Assembly: GCF_024349785.1 (NCBI RefSeq)
Contig: NZ_AP018820.1
Location: 1 to 64,000 of the forward strand
Reading direction: 5' to 3'
From: Sphingomonas bisphenolicum
GTDB taxonomy: Bacteria; Pseudomonadota; Alphaproteobacteria; Sphingomonadales; Sphingomonadaceae
Length of the DNA stretch: 64,000 bases
The position numbers and the translations under genes were made by a program. Of the stretch, positions 18,056 to 26,657 are shown in pieces (the stretch's first letter is position 1; every line of letters begins with the position of its first letter). The notes beneath the pieces are model-generated. The model was not told the DNA's origin. It saw only the letters and a program-made list of their open reading frames with translations, and did not search any database.

Positions 18056-18304
18056 CAATGGCAGGTCCAGCCCTGCGCGGCCCTTGCTAAGCGGATGCGT
18101 GTTGAATGGCTCCCCGGTGCCCCGCCTTTGGCGGATAATCGCATCAGCATTTGAGCATGCGCGATGCCGGCACTAATCACCATTCCACGATGCAGGTCGC
18201 TTGCTCACCAGTAAGCAAGCCTGCTCGATATCTGAAGCATACGACGGCTTTTCGGTAAGCGTTGCGTGGAGGCGCCTTGCGGGAAATCCGTTTTCTTGCG
18301 TCCG
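18056..18304. other. Intergenic stretch without a supported gene
   Basis: About 250 bases between the last beta-oxidation gene and the IS21 remnant. A minus-strand open frame ending at 18177 runs in from the IS end and shows no recognised domain. It could be the 3' stub of a gene cut by the insertion, but nothing supports a function. Confidence 0.4.
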
Positions 18305-18378
18305 TGTCAGGTGTCAACGGCGGAGCAAAACCCGGCCAGCGGGGCGGAGTAAAAGCAGGCCAGCGGTCGAGGCGTGAT

Positions 18379-18422
18379 GACGATATGGAAAGGGCCCCGA
18401 TCGGGGCCCTTTCCATATCGTC
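18379..18422. repeat. 44-bp perfect palindrome
   Basis: Both halves are exact reverse complements around the centre CCCCGATCGGGG (18395-18406). It lies between the IS21 subterminal repeats and the istB tail. It could form a very stable hairpin and act as a transcription barrier at the element end. No T-run follows on either strand. Confidence 0.85.
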
Positions 18423-18440
18423 GCGACCGTTTTCTCCCGG

Positions 18441-18600
18441 CTATGGCGACGGGATCTCGCCGGTGTTCGGGTCGGCCGACACGGTGGCCTGGTTTTGCTC
18501 CGCCCTTCTGGCTGATCGCCGGCCGGCGGACTGTTTGAGGCGGTAGCTGTCGCCGTTCATGGTGAGGATGGAGACGTGGTGGGTGTGAGCTGCCCCCTTC
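18441..18600 (-). pseudogene. IstB C-terminal fragment
   Basis: The minus strand reads HHVSILTMNGDSYRLKQSAG followed by a basic tail and stop. This matches the conserved end of IS21 helper ATPases (IstB). Only about 50 codons remain because the IS3 element begins immediately upstream in the gene's direction. It is not functional. Confidence 0.65.
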
Positions 18601-18648
18601 TGAGTGGTCCATCGACTATTACAGTCTGGACCAAGGAAGGGACGACGA

Positions 18649-18927
18649 ATGCCTGCGAAGAAGCACAAGCCCGAGGAGATTATCGGGAAGCTACGTGAGG
18701 TTGAGATCATGCTGGGTCAGGGCGGCACGACCGCCGAGGCCTGTCGGCGCATCGCGGTCAGCGAGCAGACCTACTACCGCTGGCGCAAGGAATATGGTGG
18801 CCTGAAGACCGATCAGGCTCGGCGGATGAAGGATCTGGAAAAGGAGAACCTGCGGCTGCGCCGGGCGATCTCGGATCTGACGCTGGACAAGCTCATCCTG
18901 CAGGAGGCAGCCAAGGGAAACTTCTGA
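18649..18927 (+). CDS. IS3-family OrfA
   Basis: A 92-residue helix-turn-helix protein starting [19 protein letters not shown] and carrying [20 protein letters not shown] and a leucine-zipper-like tail, [20 protein letters not shown]. It binds the IS ends and supplies the N-terminal part of the fused transposase. An AAGGAAGGG site precedes the ATG. Complete, but the element has lost its right end. Confidence 0.9.
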   Translation: MPAKKHKPEEIIGKLREVEIMLGQGGTTAEACRRIAVSEQTYYRWRKEYGGLKTDQARRMKDLEKENLRLRRAISDLTLDKLILQEAAKGNF

Positions 18928-18968
18928 GCCCCGCACGGCGTCGGCGCTGCATCGACCAGGTCCGGGAG

Positions 18969-19690
18969 GTGCTGGATGTATCCGAGCGGCGGGTGTGCCG
19001 CGTGCTCGGCCAGCACCGGTCGACGCAGCGCAAGGTGCCGTTCGGGGCAGATGACGAGCTGGCGCTCACCGAGGATATCATCGCCCTTGCCAGGCAGTAC
19101 GGGCGCTACGGCTATCGCCGGGTGACGGCGCTGCTGCACGCGGCGGGTTGGTCGGTGAACCATAAACGGGTGGAACGGATCTGGCGACGCGAGGGGCTGA
19201 AGGTGCCGCAGCGCCAGCCGAAACGCGGCCGGTTATGGCTGAACGATGGCTCGTGCATCCGGTTGCGGCCGGAGTATCCGGGGCATGTCTGGGCTTACGA
19301 CTTCGTCGAGGAACGCACCCATGACGGACGCAAGTTCCGCATCCTTACCATTATCGACGAGGCGAGCAGGGAGTGCCTGGCACTCGTCGTCGCGCGCCAG
19401 CTCAAACACGAAGACGTACTGGCAGCGCTGGCCGAGTTGTTCATCGAGCGTGGTCCGCCCGCGCATATCAGGTCGGACAATGGCAGTGAGTTCATCGCCG
19501 CCGCCGTCCAGACCTGGCTCAGGCAGATCGGCGTGAAGACGCTCTACATCGCCCCGGGCTCGCCATGGGAGAACGGCTACAACGAGAGCTTCAACGGCTC
19601 GCTGCGGGATGAGCTGCTGAACGGCGAGATTTTCTACACCCTCGCTGAAGCCAGGGTGCTGATCGAGGCGTGGCGGCGTCACTACAACAC
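18969..19690 (+). pseudogene. IS3-family OrfB transposase, C-terminally truncated
   Basis: The rve-type DDE integrase domain is present: [20 protein letters not shown] (first Asp), [15 protein letters not shown] (second Asp) and [20 protein letters not shown] (catalytic Glu). Expression normally occurs by -1 frameshifting from orfA, so no strong start is expected. The open frame runs past 19690, but those codons are Tn3-end sequence. The usual final RPHSALGYRPP segment is absent, so the gene is broken. Confidence 0.85.
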
Positions 19691-19812
19691 GGCCCAGTCG
19701 GCCCGAAGCTGCGATTTTGGTCATCTTGGAGAACACGTCGGGAACGGGCTGGTTGTTGTTGACGATCGCCCATGCGAGGAACGACGTTCCGCTCCGATAA
19801 GGGAGCGGCGTT

Positions 19813-22722
19813 ATGAGCCTTGGCGTTTCGAGTGGGGATCTGATCGGCTCCTGGAGCCTGAGTTTTTCGGACATCGCGTTCGTGACCGGCAAAGCGGAGA
19901 CGGCACGACTGGGATTGGCGGTTCAGCTTAGATTTTTCGCCGGGCATGGCTTCTTTGTGCCGGATCATGCGTCGATACCCTCCGACGGTGTCTTGTATCT
20001 GGCGGAGCAACTTGGTCTCGATGCCAAATCCGTGAACCACTATGATTTTTCCGGGCGCACCGCCCGCCGGCATTGCGCGGAGATTTTGCGGCATCTCGGG
20101 TTCCGCCGTATGACGCAGACGGATCGCAGGGCGTTGTCGAGGTGGATTTCCGACGATCTTTGTGCGGGCGGGCAGCCGATCAATGCCATGCTCGAGCATG
20201 TTTTCCTGTGGTGCCGCGACCGCCGTATCTATGGGCCGTCGCGCAAGGAGCTGGAACGCCTCGTCCGTTCGCAACGACACCTCTATCTGGAGGCCCTGTT
20301 GGCCCGAGTCCGCGATCGGCTTGCGCCGGATGCGGTCGCCTTGCTGGAAGCCTCGCTCGCCGATCCCGATGGCCCGACCGGCTTCAACACGATGAAGGGG
20401 GATGCAGGTCAGGCGACGCTCGAAAACATTCTTGGCGTGACCGCCAAACTCGCCTTTATCCAACGGCTTGCTCTTCCCCGAGATTTCCTATCGGTCACGG
20501 GCAAGGCATGGGTCGATCAGATCGTTCGCCGGGTTGCCGGCGAGAAAGCCTCGGAGATGCGCCGGCATGTACCGGCGCGCCAGCTCGGGCTCTATGCCGT
20601 TTATCTGATGGCGCGGGAAGCTCAGCTTACGGATGCGATGGTCGACCTGCTGATCGAGACGGTCCATAAGATCGGATCGCGCTCGAAACGCAAGGTGGTG
20701 GGCGATATCGCGAAAGACATCGAGCGGGTCTATGGCAAGGAGCGACTCCTGGTCGAGATTGCCAGCGCTTCGATCGACGATCCATCCGGGCGCATCTGCG
20801 ATGTCATTTTCCCAATCGCCGGCAAGGACAAACTGGCGGCGATCATCAAGGAAAGCCAGGCAAAGGGCGCCTTGGATCGGCGGATCTACAAGGTGATGCG
20901 GAGGTCATGGGCCAATCATTATCGCCGTATGCTGCCAAGCCTGCTTTCGGCACTGGAGTTCCGGTCGAACAACGCCGTGTGGCGTCCGGTGCTGGCGGCC
21001 CTGGACTGGATCAGAAGCAAAGTGGATGATGGATGCCGCTACGTGCCGCCGCACGCAGTGCCGGTCGACGAGGTCATTCCGGCGAGATGGCGCAGTTCCG
21101 TCATTGATGAAGAGGGGCGCGTAAACCGGATCAGTTATGAGCTTTGTGTCCTCGCGCAACTGCGCGATCGCATCCGTTCTAAGGAAATCTGGGTTGTCGG
21201 GGCGGACCGATACCGCAATCCCGATGACGATCTTCCCAAGGACTTCGATGCGCGGCGAGAAGCATATTACACAGGATTGAACCTGACGGCGGATGCGCGT
21301 GCATTTTCAAGCGCCATCCGGGAAGAGCTTGCTCAGGAACTGTTGCTCCTCAATGCCAATATTCCCCGGAACGACAAGGTTCGGCTGCTGTGGCGCGGCG
21401 AGAACCGTATATCTCTCACCCCGTTCAAACCCTTGCCCGAACCCAGGGGTCTCGCCTCGATCAAGACCGAGATCGGCCAACGCTGGCCGATGACCGGGCT
21501 GCTCGACGTACTGAAGGAGGCTGCCCTTGATACGGGACTTCTCGAAGCGTTCGAAACATCGGCCTCGCGTGTTGCACTGCCGAAAACCGCGCTGGATCAA
21601 CGTCTCCTGCTATGCCTCTACGGCCTGGGAACGAATGCCGGGCTCAAGCGGATCGCCGGCGCCACCCCCGATGTCAGCTATGAAGAGCTGCTGCATGTCC
21701 ATCGCCGCTTCGTTCATGCCGCGGCGCTCAAGGAGGCGTGTGCCAGGGTTGCGAATGCGACCCTGGCAATCCGCAATGCTGCAGTCTGGGGGGACGCCGG
21801 CACGGCCTGTGCGTCAGATTCCACAAAGTTCGGAGCCTGGGATCGCAACCTGATGACGGAATGGCATGCGCGTTATGGTGGACGGGGCGTCATGATCTAC
21901 TGGCATGTCGAACGACGCGCGACATGCGTCTATTCCCAGCTCAAGCGCTGCTCTTCCTCCGAGGTCGCCTCCATGATCGAGGGCGTGCTGCGCCATTGCA
22001 CCGACATGGAAATCCAGCGACAATATGTTGATAGTCATGGCCAAAGCGCGGTTGGCTTTGCATTTTGCCGGCTTCTCGGATTTGAGCTTGCACCCCGCCT
22101 GAAAGCGATCGCTCGCCAGAAGCTGGCTCTTCCCGATGTCGGCATGCGAACGCGGCTTCCCCACTTGCAGCCGATCCTCTCCAGTCCGATCAACTGGGAT
22201 GAGATCGAGCAGCAATATGACGAGATGGTCAAATATGCAGCCGCGATGCAGACAAAAACCGCCGACCCGGAGGCGATCCTGCGCCGGTTTAGCCGCTCCG
22301 AGGTGATGCACCCGACCTACAAGGCGTTGAGTGAGCTGGGCCGCGCGGTCAAGACGATCTTCCTGTGCCGGTATCTGCGCGAGGAGTCCTTCCGCCGCGA
22401 AATTCATGAAGGCCTGAATGTCGTTGAAAACTGGAACAGTGCCAATGGGTTCGTTTTCTTCGGCAAGGGCGGCGAGATCGCCACTAACCGCATCGATGAG
22501 CAGCAGCTCTCGGTCCTGGCGCTACATTTGCTGCAAGCGTCGCTTGTCTATGTGAACACCCGAATGCTTCAGAGCGTGCTGGTGGAACCGAAATGGACGG
22601 GCCGGATGACGCCGGATGATTATCGCGGCCTCACACCGCTGATTTACAGCCACGTCAATCCTTATGGCCGCTTCGACCTCGATCTGAATAGCCGGATCGA
22701 TTTTGGGCGGCTTGCTGCCTGA
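19813..22722 (+). CDS. tnpA: Tn3-family transposase TnpA
   Basis: A 969-residue transposase with the N-terminal DUF4158-type domain and the Tn3 DDE core. The first acidic motif lies in [20 protein letters not shown], the second near [20 protein letters not shown], and the late [18 protein letters not shown] carries the Glu region. Frame and length are intact. GGGAG lies 8 bases before the ATG. It would catalyse replicative transposition from the flanking inverted repeats. Confidence 0.95.
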   Translation: MSLGVSSGDLIGSWSLSFSDIAFVTGKAETARLGLAVQLRFFAGHGFFVPDHASIPSDGVLYLAEQLGLDAKSVNHYDFSGRTARRHCAEILRHLGFRRMTQTDRRALSRWISDDLCAGGQPINAMLEHVFLWCRDRRIYGPSRKELERLVRSQRHLYLEALLARVRDRLAPDAVALLEASLADPDGPTGFNTMKGDAGQATLENILGVTAKLAFIQRLALPRDFLSVTGKAWVDQIVRRVAGEKASEMRRHVPARQLGLYAVYLMAREAQLTDAMVDLLIETVHKIGSRSKRKVVGDIAKDIERVYGKERLLVEIASASIDDPSGRICDVIFPIAGKDKLAAIIKESQAKGALDRRIYKVMRRSWANHYRRMLPSLLSALEFRSNNAVWRPVLAALDWIRSKVDDGCRYVPPHAVPVDEVIPARWRSSVIDEEGRVNRISYELCVLAQLRDRIRSKEIWVVGADRYRNPDDDLPKDFDARREAYYTGLNLTADARAFSSAIREELAQELLLLNANIPRNDKVRLLWRGENRISLTPFKPLPEPRGLASIKTEIGQRWPMTGLLDVLKEAALDTGLLEAFETSASRVALPKTALDQRLLLCLYGLGTNAGLKRIAGATPDVSYEELLHVHRRFVHAAALKEACARVANATLAIRNAAVWGDAGTACASDSTKFGAWDRNLMTEWHARYGGRGVMIYWHVERRATCVYSQLKRCSSSEVASMIEGVLRHCTDMEIQRQYVDSHGQSAVGFAFCRLLGFELAPRLKAIARQKLALPDVGMRTRLPHLQPILSSPINWDEIEQQYDEMVKYAAAMQTKTADPEAILRRFSRSEVMHPTYKALSELGRAVKTIFLCRYLREESFRREIHEGLNVVENWNSANGFVFFGKGGEIATNRIDEQQLSVLALHLLQASLVYVNTRMLQSVLVEPKWTGRMTPDDYRGLTPLIYSHVNPYGRFDLDLNSRIDFGRLAA

Positions 22723-22865
22723 CCGGGGCCTTTCCGCTCGCACCATTTGGGTGCACCCCAGAGTGATAGGGCCGAGTGACACCATTCGTCTGTCACAAAA
22801 GGGTGGGTTTGCGCTCAATGTGACGATACACTGCAAGAGCCACCCTAATGTGACGGATTTTGCAC
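22723..22865. other. Probable res site of transposon 1
   Basis: Non-coding stretch between tnpA and tnpR. It contains repeated GTGAC/GTCAC elements (near 22776, 22790, 22820 and 22850) arranged as inverted and direct copies, as expected for resolvase-binding subsites. No crossover point can be fixed by eye. Confidence 0.5.
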
Positions 22866-23732
22866 TTGGCTCGTATCGGATATGCCCGCGTCAGCACCAC
22901 GGACCAGGATCTGGATATCCAGATTGGCCGCCTCAAGAATGCAGGTTGCGAAATTATCCGTTCCGAGACCGGATCGGGGGCCTCGCGGAGCGGGCGCACG
23001 GAACTGGAAACGATCATGCAGTTTATGCACACCGGCGACGAGCTGGTCGTGCTGCGGCTCGACCGGCTCGGCCGCTCCACGCGCGATGTCCTGAACCTGG
23101 TGCATGAGCTTGATGAAAAGGGAGCTTCGCTGCGCATCCTTGAGCCAGAGGTGACGACGGCGGGCGACATGGGGCGAATGGTCATCACCATACTCGGCAT
23201 GGTCGCCGATATGGAGCTGAAGTTCATCAAGGATCGTCAGCGCGCCGGGATCGAAGCGGCGCGCGCCGAAGGCGTTTACAAAGGCCGGAAGAAGAACGTC
23301 GATGACGATGAAATCCGCCGTCGCCTTGCCGCCGGCGCCAGCAAGGCCCGCGTTGCCCGCGACCTGAAGGTCTCACGAATGACCGTCTATCGGGCGCTCG
23401 ACATTATTCCGTCACAGACCAAACTGCCGGAAAAGCCGCCCACTGCCAGCATCGCCCTGCATCTGATTATCGAGAACTTCAACAAGCGTGGAAGAGGTAG
23501 AAAACCCGCTCGGGAGCGGATTGAGGCGATGCTGGAACGCGACTACGCCATGGTAAAAAACGGCAATTGTGATTACAAACTGACCGTCGCCTATGACCCC
23601 GATCCGGATGGCATTTCCCTTGATGAGGAAATCCAAAGCCTCCTCTCCGAGATGTTCAACATCGCAGAGAGCTACAATTGCTCCATGGAAGCCGATATCT
23701 ACGAGGTCGGTGGTCAGCAACGGTCCTGGTAG
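22866..23732 (+). CDS. tnpR: Serine resolvase TnpR with long C-terminal tail
   Basis: A 288-residue site-specific recombinase that resolves Tn3 cointegrates. The catalytic domain begins RIGYARVSTTDQ with the nucleophilic Ser and includes VVLRLDRLGRSTRD. A helix-turn-helix (KARVARDLKVSRMTVYRAL) ends near residue 180. About 100 further residues follow that ordinary ~185-residue resolvases lack. Long-tailed resolvases are known from the Tn163/ISXc5/Tn5044 group, which this may join. The start is a TTG at 22866 giving MARIGYARVST; TTG 22860 is an alternative. Confidence 0.9.
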   Translation: MARIGYARVSTTDQDLDIQIGRLKNAGCEIIRSETGSGASRSGRTELETIMQFMHTGDELVVLRLDRLGRSTRDVLNLVHELDEKGASLRILEPEVTTAGDMGRMVITILGMVADMELKFIKDRQRAGIEAARAEGVYKGRKKNVDDDEIRRRLAAGASKARVARDLKVSRMTVYRALDIIPSQTKLPEKPPTASIALHLIIENFNKRGRGRKPARERIEAMLERDYAMVKNGNCDYKLTVAYDPDPDGISLDEEIQSLLSEMFNIAESYNCSMEADIYEVGGQQRSW

Positions 23733-23872
23733 AATCAATCAAGCGTTCAGTGTTCGTTCTTCAACCTGGCCAAAATCGCAGCTTCGGGCCGACTGGGCCT
23801 AATAACTACCATGGCGTGATTGCTTCGCCGAAAATCGTGGCGGCAATAGGACAGTGTCGTGGCGTTAACTGC

Positions 23873-23892
23873 CATGTTTGCATGTGAACATG
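23873..23892. repeat. CATG 8-bp-period repeat cluster A1
   Basis: CATGTTTG-CATGTGAA-CATG: three CATG tetramers at exactly 8-bp spacing. It is the outermost member of the set around the left parA/RHH pair and a candidate partition-protein binding site. Confidence 0.6.
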
Positions 23893-23904
23893 ACGACATT
23901 GAGT

Positions 23905-24123
23905 TTAACTTCGGCCCAGGCTCCTTCCGATCAACCAAAGGTGGAAAACATGGGCCGCCACGAACGCGCCTCCAATAAAGATCAGGGACGGTAACAGCAT
24001 CCCCTCCTGCCCCGGCCTCGGCGTTAGGGTCATCGCTGCAACATTGAACAGCCCCAGCACACAGATCGCAAGGAAGGGCGTGAAGCTGAGAGCTAGAACG
24101 CGAGGTGCGGACCAATTCACCAA
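23905..24123 (-). CDS. Small membrane protein of unknown function
   Basis: A 72-residue protein with two hydrophobic segments (about residues 9-31 and 44-65). It starts at TTG 24123 or GTG 24120. The start overlaps the stop of a 44-codon open frame upstream (24117-24251), which also encodes a hydrophobic segment. The two may be parts of one frameshifted membrane protein. No family is recognised. It sits downstream of the left partition operon and between CATG clusters. Confidence 0.4.
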   Translation of the reverse strand: MVNWSAPRVLALSFTPFLAICVLGLFNVAAMTLTPRPGQEGMLLPSLIFIGGAFVAAHVFHLWLIGRSLGRS

Positions 24124-24251
24124 ATTGGAAAGCGGCTCTGATCGTGAAAGCCGCTATTGCATCGGCAGTTCCTTTCCTGCCGGAAACGGGCGTTTGCCCG
24201 GATGGACAATCCGATCATCACCAGTGCGAAGATGGCGGACACGATTAGCAC
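24117..24251 (-). CDS. Possible 44-residue membrane peptide
   Basis: GTG-started open frame coding VLIVSAIFALVMIGLSIRAN followed by a basic tail. Its TGA stop overlaps the start of the next small membrane protein. It may be a genuine small protein or the 5' part of a gene split by a frameshift. Support is weak. Confidence 0.25.
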   Translation of the reverse strand: MLIVSAIFALVMIGLSIRANARFRQERNCRCNSGFHDQSRFPIW

Positions 24252-24274
24252 GGCATGAGTTTTCCCCTAAGCTA

Positions 24275-24298
24275 TATGTTTGCATGTGAACATGCTCA
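24275..24298. repeat. CATG 8-bp-period repeat cluster A2
   Basis: TATGTTTG-CATGTGAA-CATGCTCA, in exact 8-bp register, over the stop codon and immediate downstream side of the left RHH gene. It shares the TGTTTGCATGTGAACATG core with cluster A1. Confidence 0.65.
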
Positions 24299-24610
24299 CT
24301 TGCCTACAGGACTTTCCCCCATCTTTCGGAGCCAGTCGTTGAACGCCTCGGCCATCGCGTCCTGCAAGCTCATGCCGTGCTTGCGGGCGGTCATGTGCAT
24401 GGCGAACGACATTTCCGGGCTGAAATAGCCCGTCATCGCCTTCTTGCCCTGACGGCTCGGCGCAACCGGGCTGCTGCTCGAACTGCTGCCGGTGCCTACG
24501 CCAGTGCTGCGGGCGGTCAGCGCGGCCGCCCTTCCCTCCGGCTCGGTCGACGCCGGCGTTGGTGCGGGATCGCGATCCCGCAATGCAAGCAATGATCCCT
24601 TCCGGCTCAT
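24296..24610 (-). CDS. RHH-type partition partner protein, left copy
   Basis: A 104-residue protein with a low-complexity Pro/Ala/Ser-rich N-terminal half and a C-terminal ribbon-helix-helix-like domain (GKKAMTGYFSPEMSFAMHMT, then helices to the end). The layout resembles small centromere-binding partners of Walker-type ParA proteins such as ParG. The ATG at 24610 overlaps the parA stop as ATGA, so the two are coupled. The right-block homologue at 38842-39126 shares the same architecture but little sequence outside the RHH part. It probably binds the CATG arrays. Confidence 0.72.
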   Translation of the reverse strand: MSRKGSLLALRDRDPAPTPASTEPEGRAAALTARSTGVGTGSSSSSSPVAPSRQGKKAMTGYFSPEMSFAMHMTARKHGMSLQDAMAEAFNDWLRKMGESPVGK

Positions 24611-25260
24611 GCGCTGGCCCTCCGCTTCGTTGATGCTTGCATGTTTACATGCTCGCATGTCCACTTGTAAAGCTGGCGCACCTCGTCTGCCGCCTTGCCG
24701 TCCGGCTCGATCTCCATCGCGGTTTTCCCCTCGGCCGCCGCGTGACGGAACGCGGCACGATCCGCAACACGGTGCGGGCAGGCGTCCAGCCCATAATCCT
24801 GCACAAGCTGCGTCGCTTCCTCATACATGCGCGGCGCGGTCGGGCTTCCCGCCGTGAAGATCACGAAAGCGGGCTTGCCGCGCATCTTCACAAGGCTGGC
24901 GGTCGTCTTGATCGCGGCCAGGTCGAACGCGCTCGGCCGACATGGGATCAGCACCAGGTCGGCCGCCTCGACGGCGGCGCTGGCGGCGCTGTCGGCATGG
25001 GGCGGGGTGTCGATCACGATGAACGCTGCGCCTTGCGCCCTCGCCTGCTCGATCTTGGCGGCAAGGCGAGGGGGGGCGCTGTCGATCACGACCGGGGGCG
25101 CATCCTTGCGCCACGCCGCCCACTGGCTCGCTGTCGCCTGCGGGTCGAGGTCGATCACCAGCGCGGTATGGCCAGCATCCTCGGCGGCGGCGGCCAGATG
25201 CAGGGCGAGGGTGGTTTTCCCCGCACCACCCTTCTGGCTGATAATGGCGATTGTTGGCAT
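24607..25260 (-). CDS. parA: ParA-family partition ATPase, left copy
   Basis: A 217-residue short ParA (type Ib-like, no N-terminal HTH). It has deviant Walker A SQKGGAGKTT at residues 8-17, DLDPQATASQW, and Walker B-like FIVIDTPPHADSAAS. It would drive plasmid segregation together with the coupled RHH protein. The ATG at 25260 gives the standard short ParA N-terminus; upstream codons lack RBS and homology. The start codon itself belongs to CATG cluster A4, and codons near the 3' end lie in cluster A3. It shares architecture but only moderate similarity with the right-block parA. Confidence 0.9.
   Translation of the reverse strand: MPTIAIISQKGGAGKTTLALHLAAAAEDAGHTALVIDLDPQATASQWAAWRKDAPPVVIDSAPPRLAAKIEQARAQGAAFIVIDTPPHADSAASAAVEAADLVLIPCRPSAFDLAAIKTTASLVKMRGKPAFVIFTAGSPTAPRMYEEATQLVQDYGLDACPHRVADRAAFRHAAAEGKTAMEIEPDGKAADEVRQLYKWTCEHVNMQASTKRRASA
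24632..24667. repeat. CATG 8-bp-period repeat cluster A3 (inside parA 3' end)
   Basis: GATGCTTG-CATGTTTA-CATGCTCG-CATGTCCA-CTTG: five units in exact 8-bp register, encoding the last residues of the left ParA just before the RHH start. The right block has a TATAC cluster at the equivalent place. Confidence 0.7.
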
Positions 25261-25305
25261 GTGAATATCCTTACATGACCGCATGTTTGCATGTGGGCAT
25301 AGTGC
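25258..25305. repeat. CATG 8-bp-period repeat cluster A4 (parA promoter/start)
   Basis: CATG at 25258, 25274, 25282 and 25290 and CATA at 25298, all in one 8-bp register, with a degenerate unit at 25266. It covers the parA start codon and leader, so it could act as both centromere and autoregulatory operator. Confidence 0.7.
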
Positions 25306-25342
25306 AAGCCGTGCCTGAATGAAAGGGGCAGGGGGAGGACGC

Positions 25343-25972
25343 TTAACCACCCTCGTCATCGTCGGCGTCCAGCGGCTCATGCTGCATGATCCCGTGCCCT
25401 TCAATCGGGCAAAGCGGCGCTCCGGCCAATTCCAGCCACTTGCGCGCGGTCCTCACAGTATAGCCGCACGTCGCGCACTCGCATTTCAGCATCCGGGTTT
25501 TCTGCTTCTTGGGCGCGGTCGACTCCCCGCCGGTGTCGAGATGGGCATGGGGGAGGGAGCCAGCGGCCTCAAGGATCGGTGCGATGGCCGCAAGTAAGGC
25601 GTCGCCGGGAGTGGTGGCGCGCATCGGCCCGACAAGGCCCAGCCCAAGCGCGACCCGTTTAAACGCCTTCCCATGCCCTGCCGGGATGCCGACAGCGGCA
25701 TGGACCAGCTCGTGGGCGAGGATGGCGGCGATCTGCGCGGGCATGGCGTCAGGCGCATGCGCTAGGTCCGGGCGGATGAAGATTTCAAAATGCCCGTCCG
25801 CGCTGAGCCGGTTGTCCCAGCACTCACCGATCGCCTTGCCCTTCGCGCCTCTACTGGTGAAGCCGATCGCCACGCGCACGCGGTCGGGCAGGGGGGCGTC
25901 CAGCGCCTCGAACAGCGGAGCCATGCCCTGCGCCACGGCATTGAGCCAGCTTTCGCGGGTTTCGTGGGTCAT
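25343..25972 (-). CDS. SprT-like zinc metallopeptidase, left copy
   Basis: A 209-residue protein with HELVHAAVG near residue 100, an HExxH zinc-protease motif, followed by GIPAGHGKAFKR where a third ligand may lie. A C-terminal zinc ribbon (CECATCGYTVRTARKWLE, then C and H) completes the SprT-like layout. Relatives cleave proteins, some at DNA-protein crosslinks. The role on plasmids is not established. The ATG at 25972 is preceded by AAGGGAGTAAAGACG. It lies upstream of parA in the same direction and diverges from the toxin-antitoxin operon. The right copy is frameshifted, so this is the intact one. Confidence 0.8.
   Translation of the reverse strand: MTHETRESWLNAVAQGMAPLFEALDAPLPDRVRVAIGFTSRGAKGKAIGECWDNRLSADGHFEIFIRPDLAHAPDAMPAQIAAILAHELVHAAVGIPAGHGKAFKRVALGLGLVGPMRATTPGDALLAAIAPILEAAGSLPHAHLDTGGESTAPKKQKTRMLKCECATCGYTVRTARKWLELAGAPLCPIEGHGIMQHEPLDADDDEGG
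25656..25665. repeat. CGTTTAAACG palindrome, site 1
   Basis: 10-bp palindrome inside the left SprT-like gene (codons for AFKRV). It is one of four exact copies in the plasmid part of the window. The right-block copy of this gene has lost one A here. Confidence 0.8.
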
Positions 25973-26390
25973 CGTCTTTACTCCCTTCAAATCGCCTGTC
26001 CGGCGATGGCCATGCCATCGGCCGGAACACGGACGCCCAAGAACGCCGGCGGGAGAGGGGGGCAGCGGGAATCGACGGGGTGGAGCGGCCGCAGCGTAGC
26101 GAGGCACGGCCCGTCTATCCCGTTGCGGGGGAGAGGCGGCCGGGACCGCCTTTCCCCCTTCAAACAGGATCGGCGCCGGCGCACGCCGGCATTGCTGCGC
26201 GAGATCCGCGCAGCGATCTCGCTTCCGCCATGTGGATCGTCACCTTGGGCCAAGACCGCTTGCGGGCTTGGGGAGCGTGAGCGACTAGAGCCACGATGCC
26301 GCGTCAGCGGCAGGCGCATAATCACCGCACCCATTGCCAAAATCAGATTTTGTGACTACGTTGGGACTACGTTTTCAGAAGGAAATCCCA
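25973..26390. other. Conserved non-coding stretch between divergent sprT-like and antitoxin genes, left copy
   Basis: About 418 bases with no convincing gene. Most of it is also present, inverted and with scattered substitutions and small indels, at 37039-37453. The shared core includes CAAGACCGCTTGCGGGCTTG and CGGCCGGGACCGCC-type hairpins. Single-base indels between copies argue against coding. It probably holds both divergent promoters and a long leader. Confidence 0.6.
26354..26373 (+). promoter_or_regulatory. Direct repeat GACTACGTT before the left antitoxin gene
   Basis: GACTACGTT occurs twice, 11 bp apart (26354-26362 and 26365-26373), 17 bp before the antitoxin ATG. One-turn spacing fits an autoregulatory operator for the antitoxin. 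The right operon has a different, palindromic element. Confidence 0.4.
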
Positions 26391-26657
26391 ATGGCTGTTT
26401 CCGACACCTATGTCCGCGCCAGGATCGACAATACGACGAAGGAACGCGCCACCGCCGCGCTGGGCGCGATGGGCCTTTCGATCTCCGACGCTATCCGACT
26501 GTTGATGCTGCGTATCGCCGACGAACGGCGCTTGCCTTTCGAGGTCAAGGTTCCGAACGCCGCGACACGCGAGGCAATGGCAGAGCTGGCGGCGGGGAAG
26601 GGGACCAAGTTCGCCAGCGTCGATGCGCTGATGGCGGACCTCCGTGCGGACGATTGA
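26391..26657 (+). CDS. RelB/DinJ-family antitoxin, left copy
   Basis: An 88-residue ribbon-helix-helix antitoxin: VRARIDNTTKERATAALGAM, then GLSISDAIRLLMLRIADERR and LPFEVKVPNAATREAM, the classic DinJ/RelB N-terminal layout. It would neutralise the YafQ-like toxin encoded 14 bp upstream of its own stop and repress the operon. The ATG at 26391 follows AGAAGGAAATCCCA. First gene of a three-gene operon that ends with a histidine phosphatase. Confidence 0.9.
   Translation: MAVSDTYVRARIDNTTKERATAALGAMGLSISDAIRLLMLRIADERRLPFEVKVPNAATREAMAELAAGKGTKFASVDALMADLRADD

Larger units (their letters stand above)
18305..18600 (-). mobile_element. Remnant of an IS21-type element (end plus istB tail)
   Basis: The left boundary reads TGTCAGGTGTCAACGG, as expected for an IS21 end. 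Three copies of a GGCGGAGYAAAA-type repeat follow, two direct (about 18319 and 18344) and one inverted (about 18490), like the multiple subterminal transposase sites of this family. The minus strand then codes the C-terminus of an IstB-like ATPase. The element is interrupted at about 18600 by the IS3 element and the rest is not in the window. Confidence 0.6.
18601..19690 (+). mobile_element. IS3-family element, right end lost at Tn3 junction
   Basis: The left end is placed at TGAGTGGTCCATCGAC, where the istB match stops. It carries the usual two overlapping-type genes orfA and orfB. OrfB stops matching the family after WRRHYNTAQ, exactly where the 30-bp inverted repeat of the neighbouring Tn3-family element begins (19691). 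The missing C-terminus and right repeat do not reappear on the other side of that transposon, so this is a deletion or rearrangement and not a simple insertion. Confidence 0.8.
19691..23799 (+). mobile_element. Tn3-family transposon 1 (tnpA-tnpR), 4109 bp
   Basis: It is bounded by 30-bp identical inverted repeats (19691-19720 and 23770-23799, starting GGCCCAGTCGGCCCGAAGC). Weaker matching continues about 15 bp further inside. It contains only a transposase, a resolution-site region and a long serine resolvase. Flanks AACAC and TAATA are not a 5-bp duplication, so one or both flanks have been rearranged after insertion. Confidence 0.9.
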
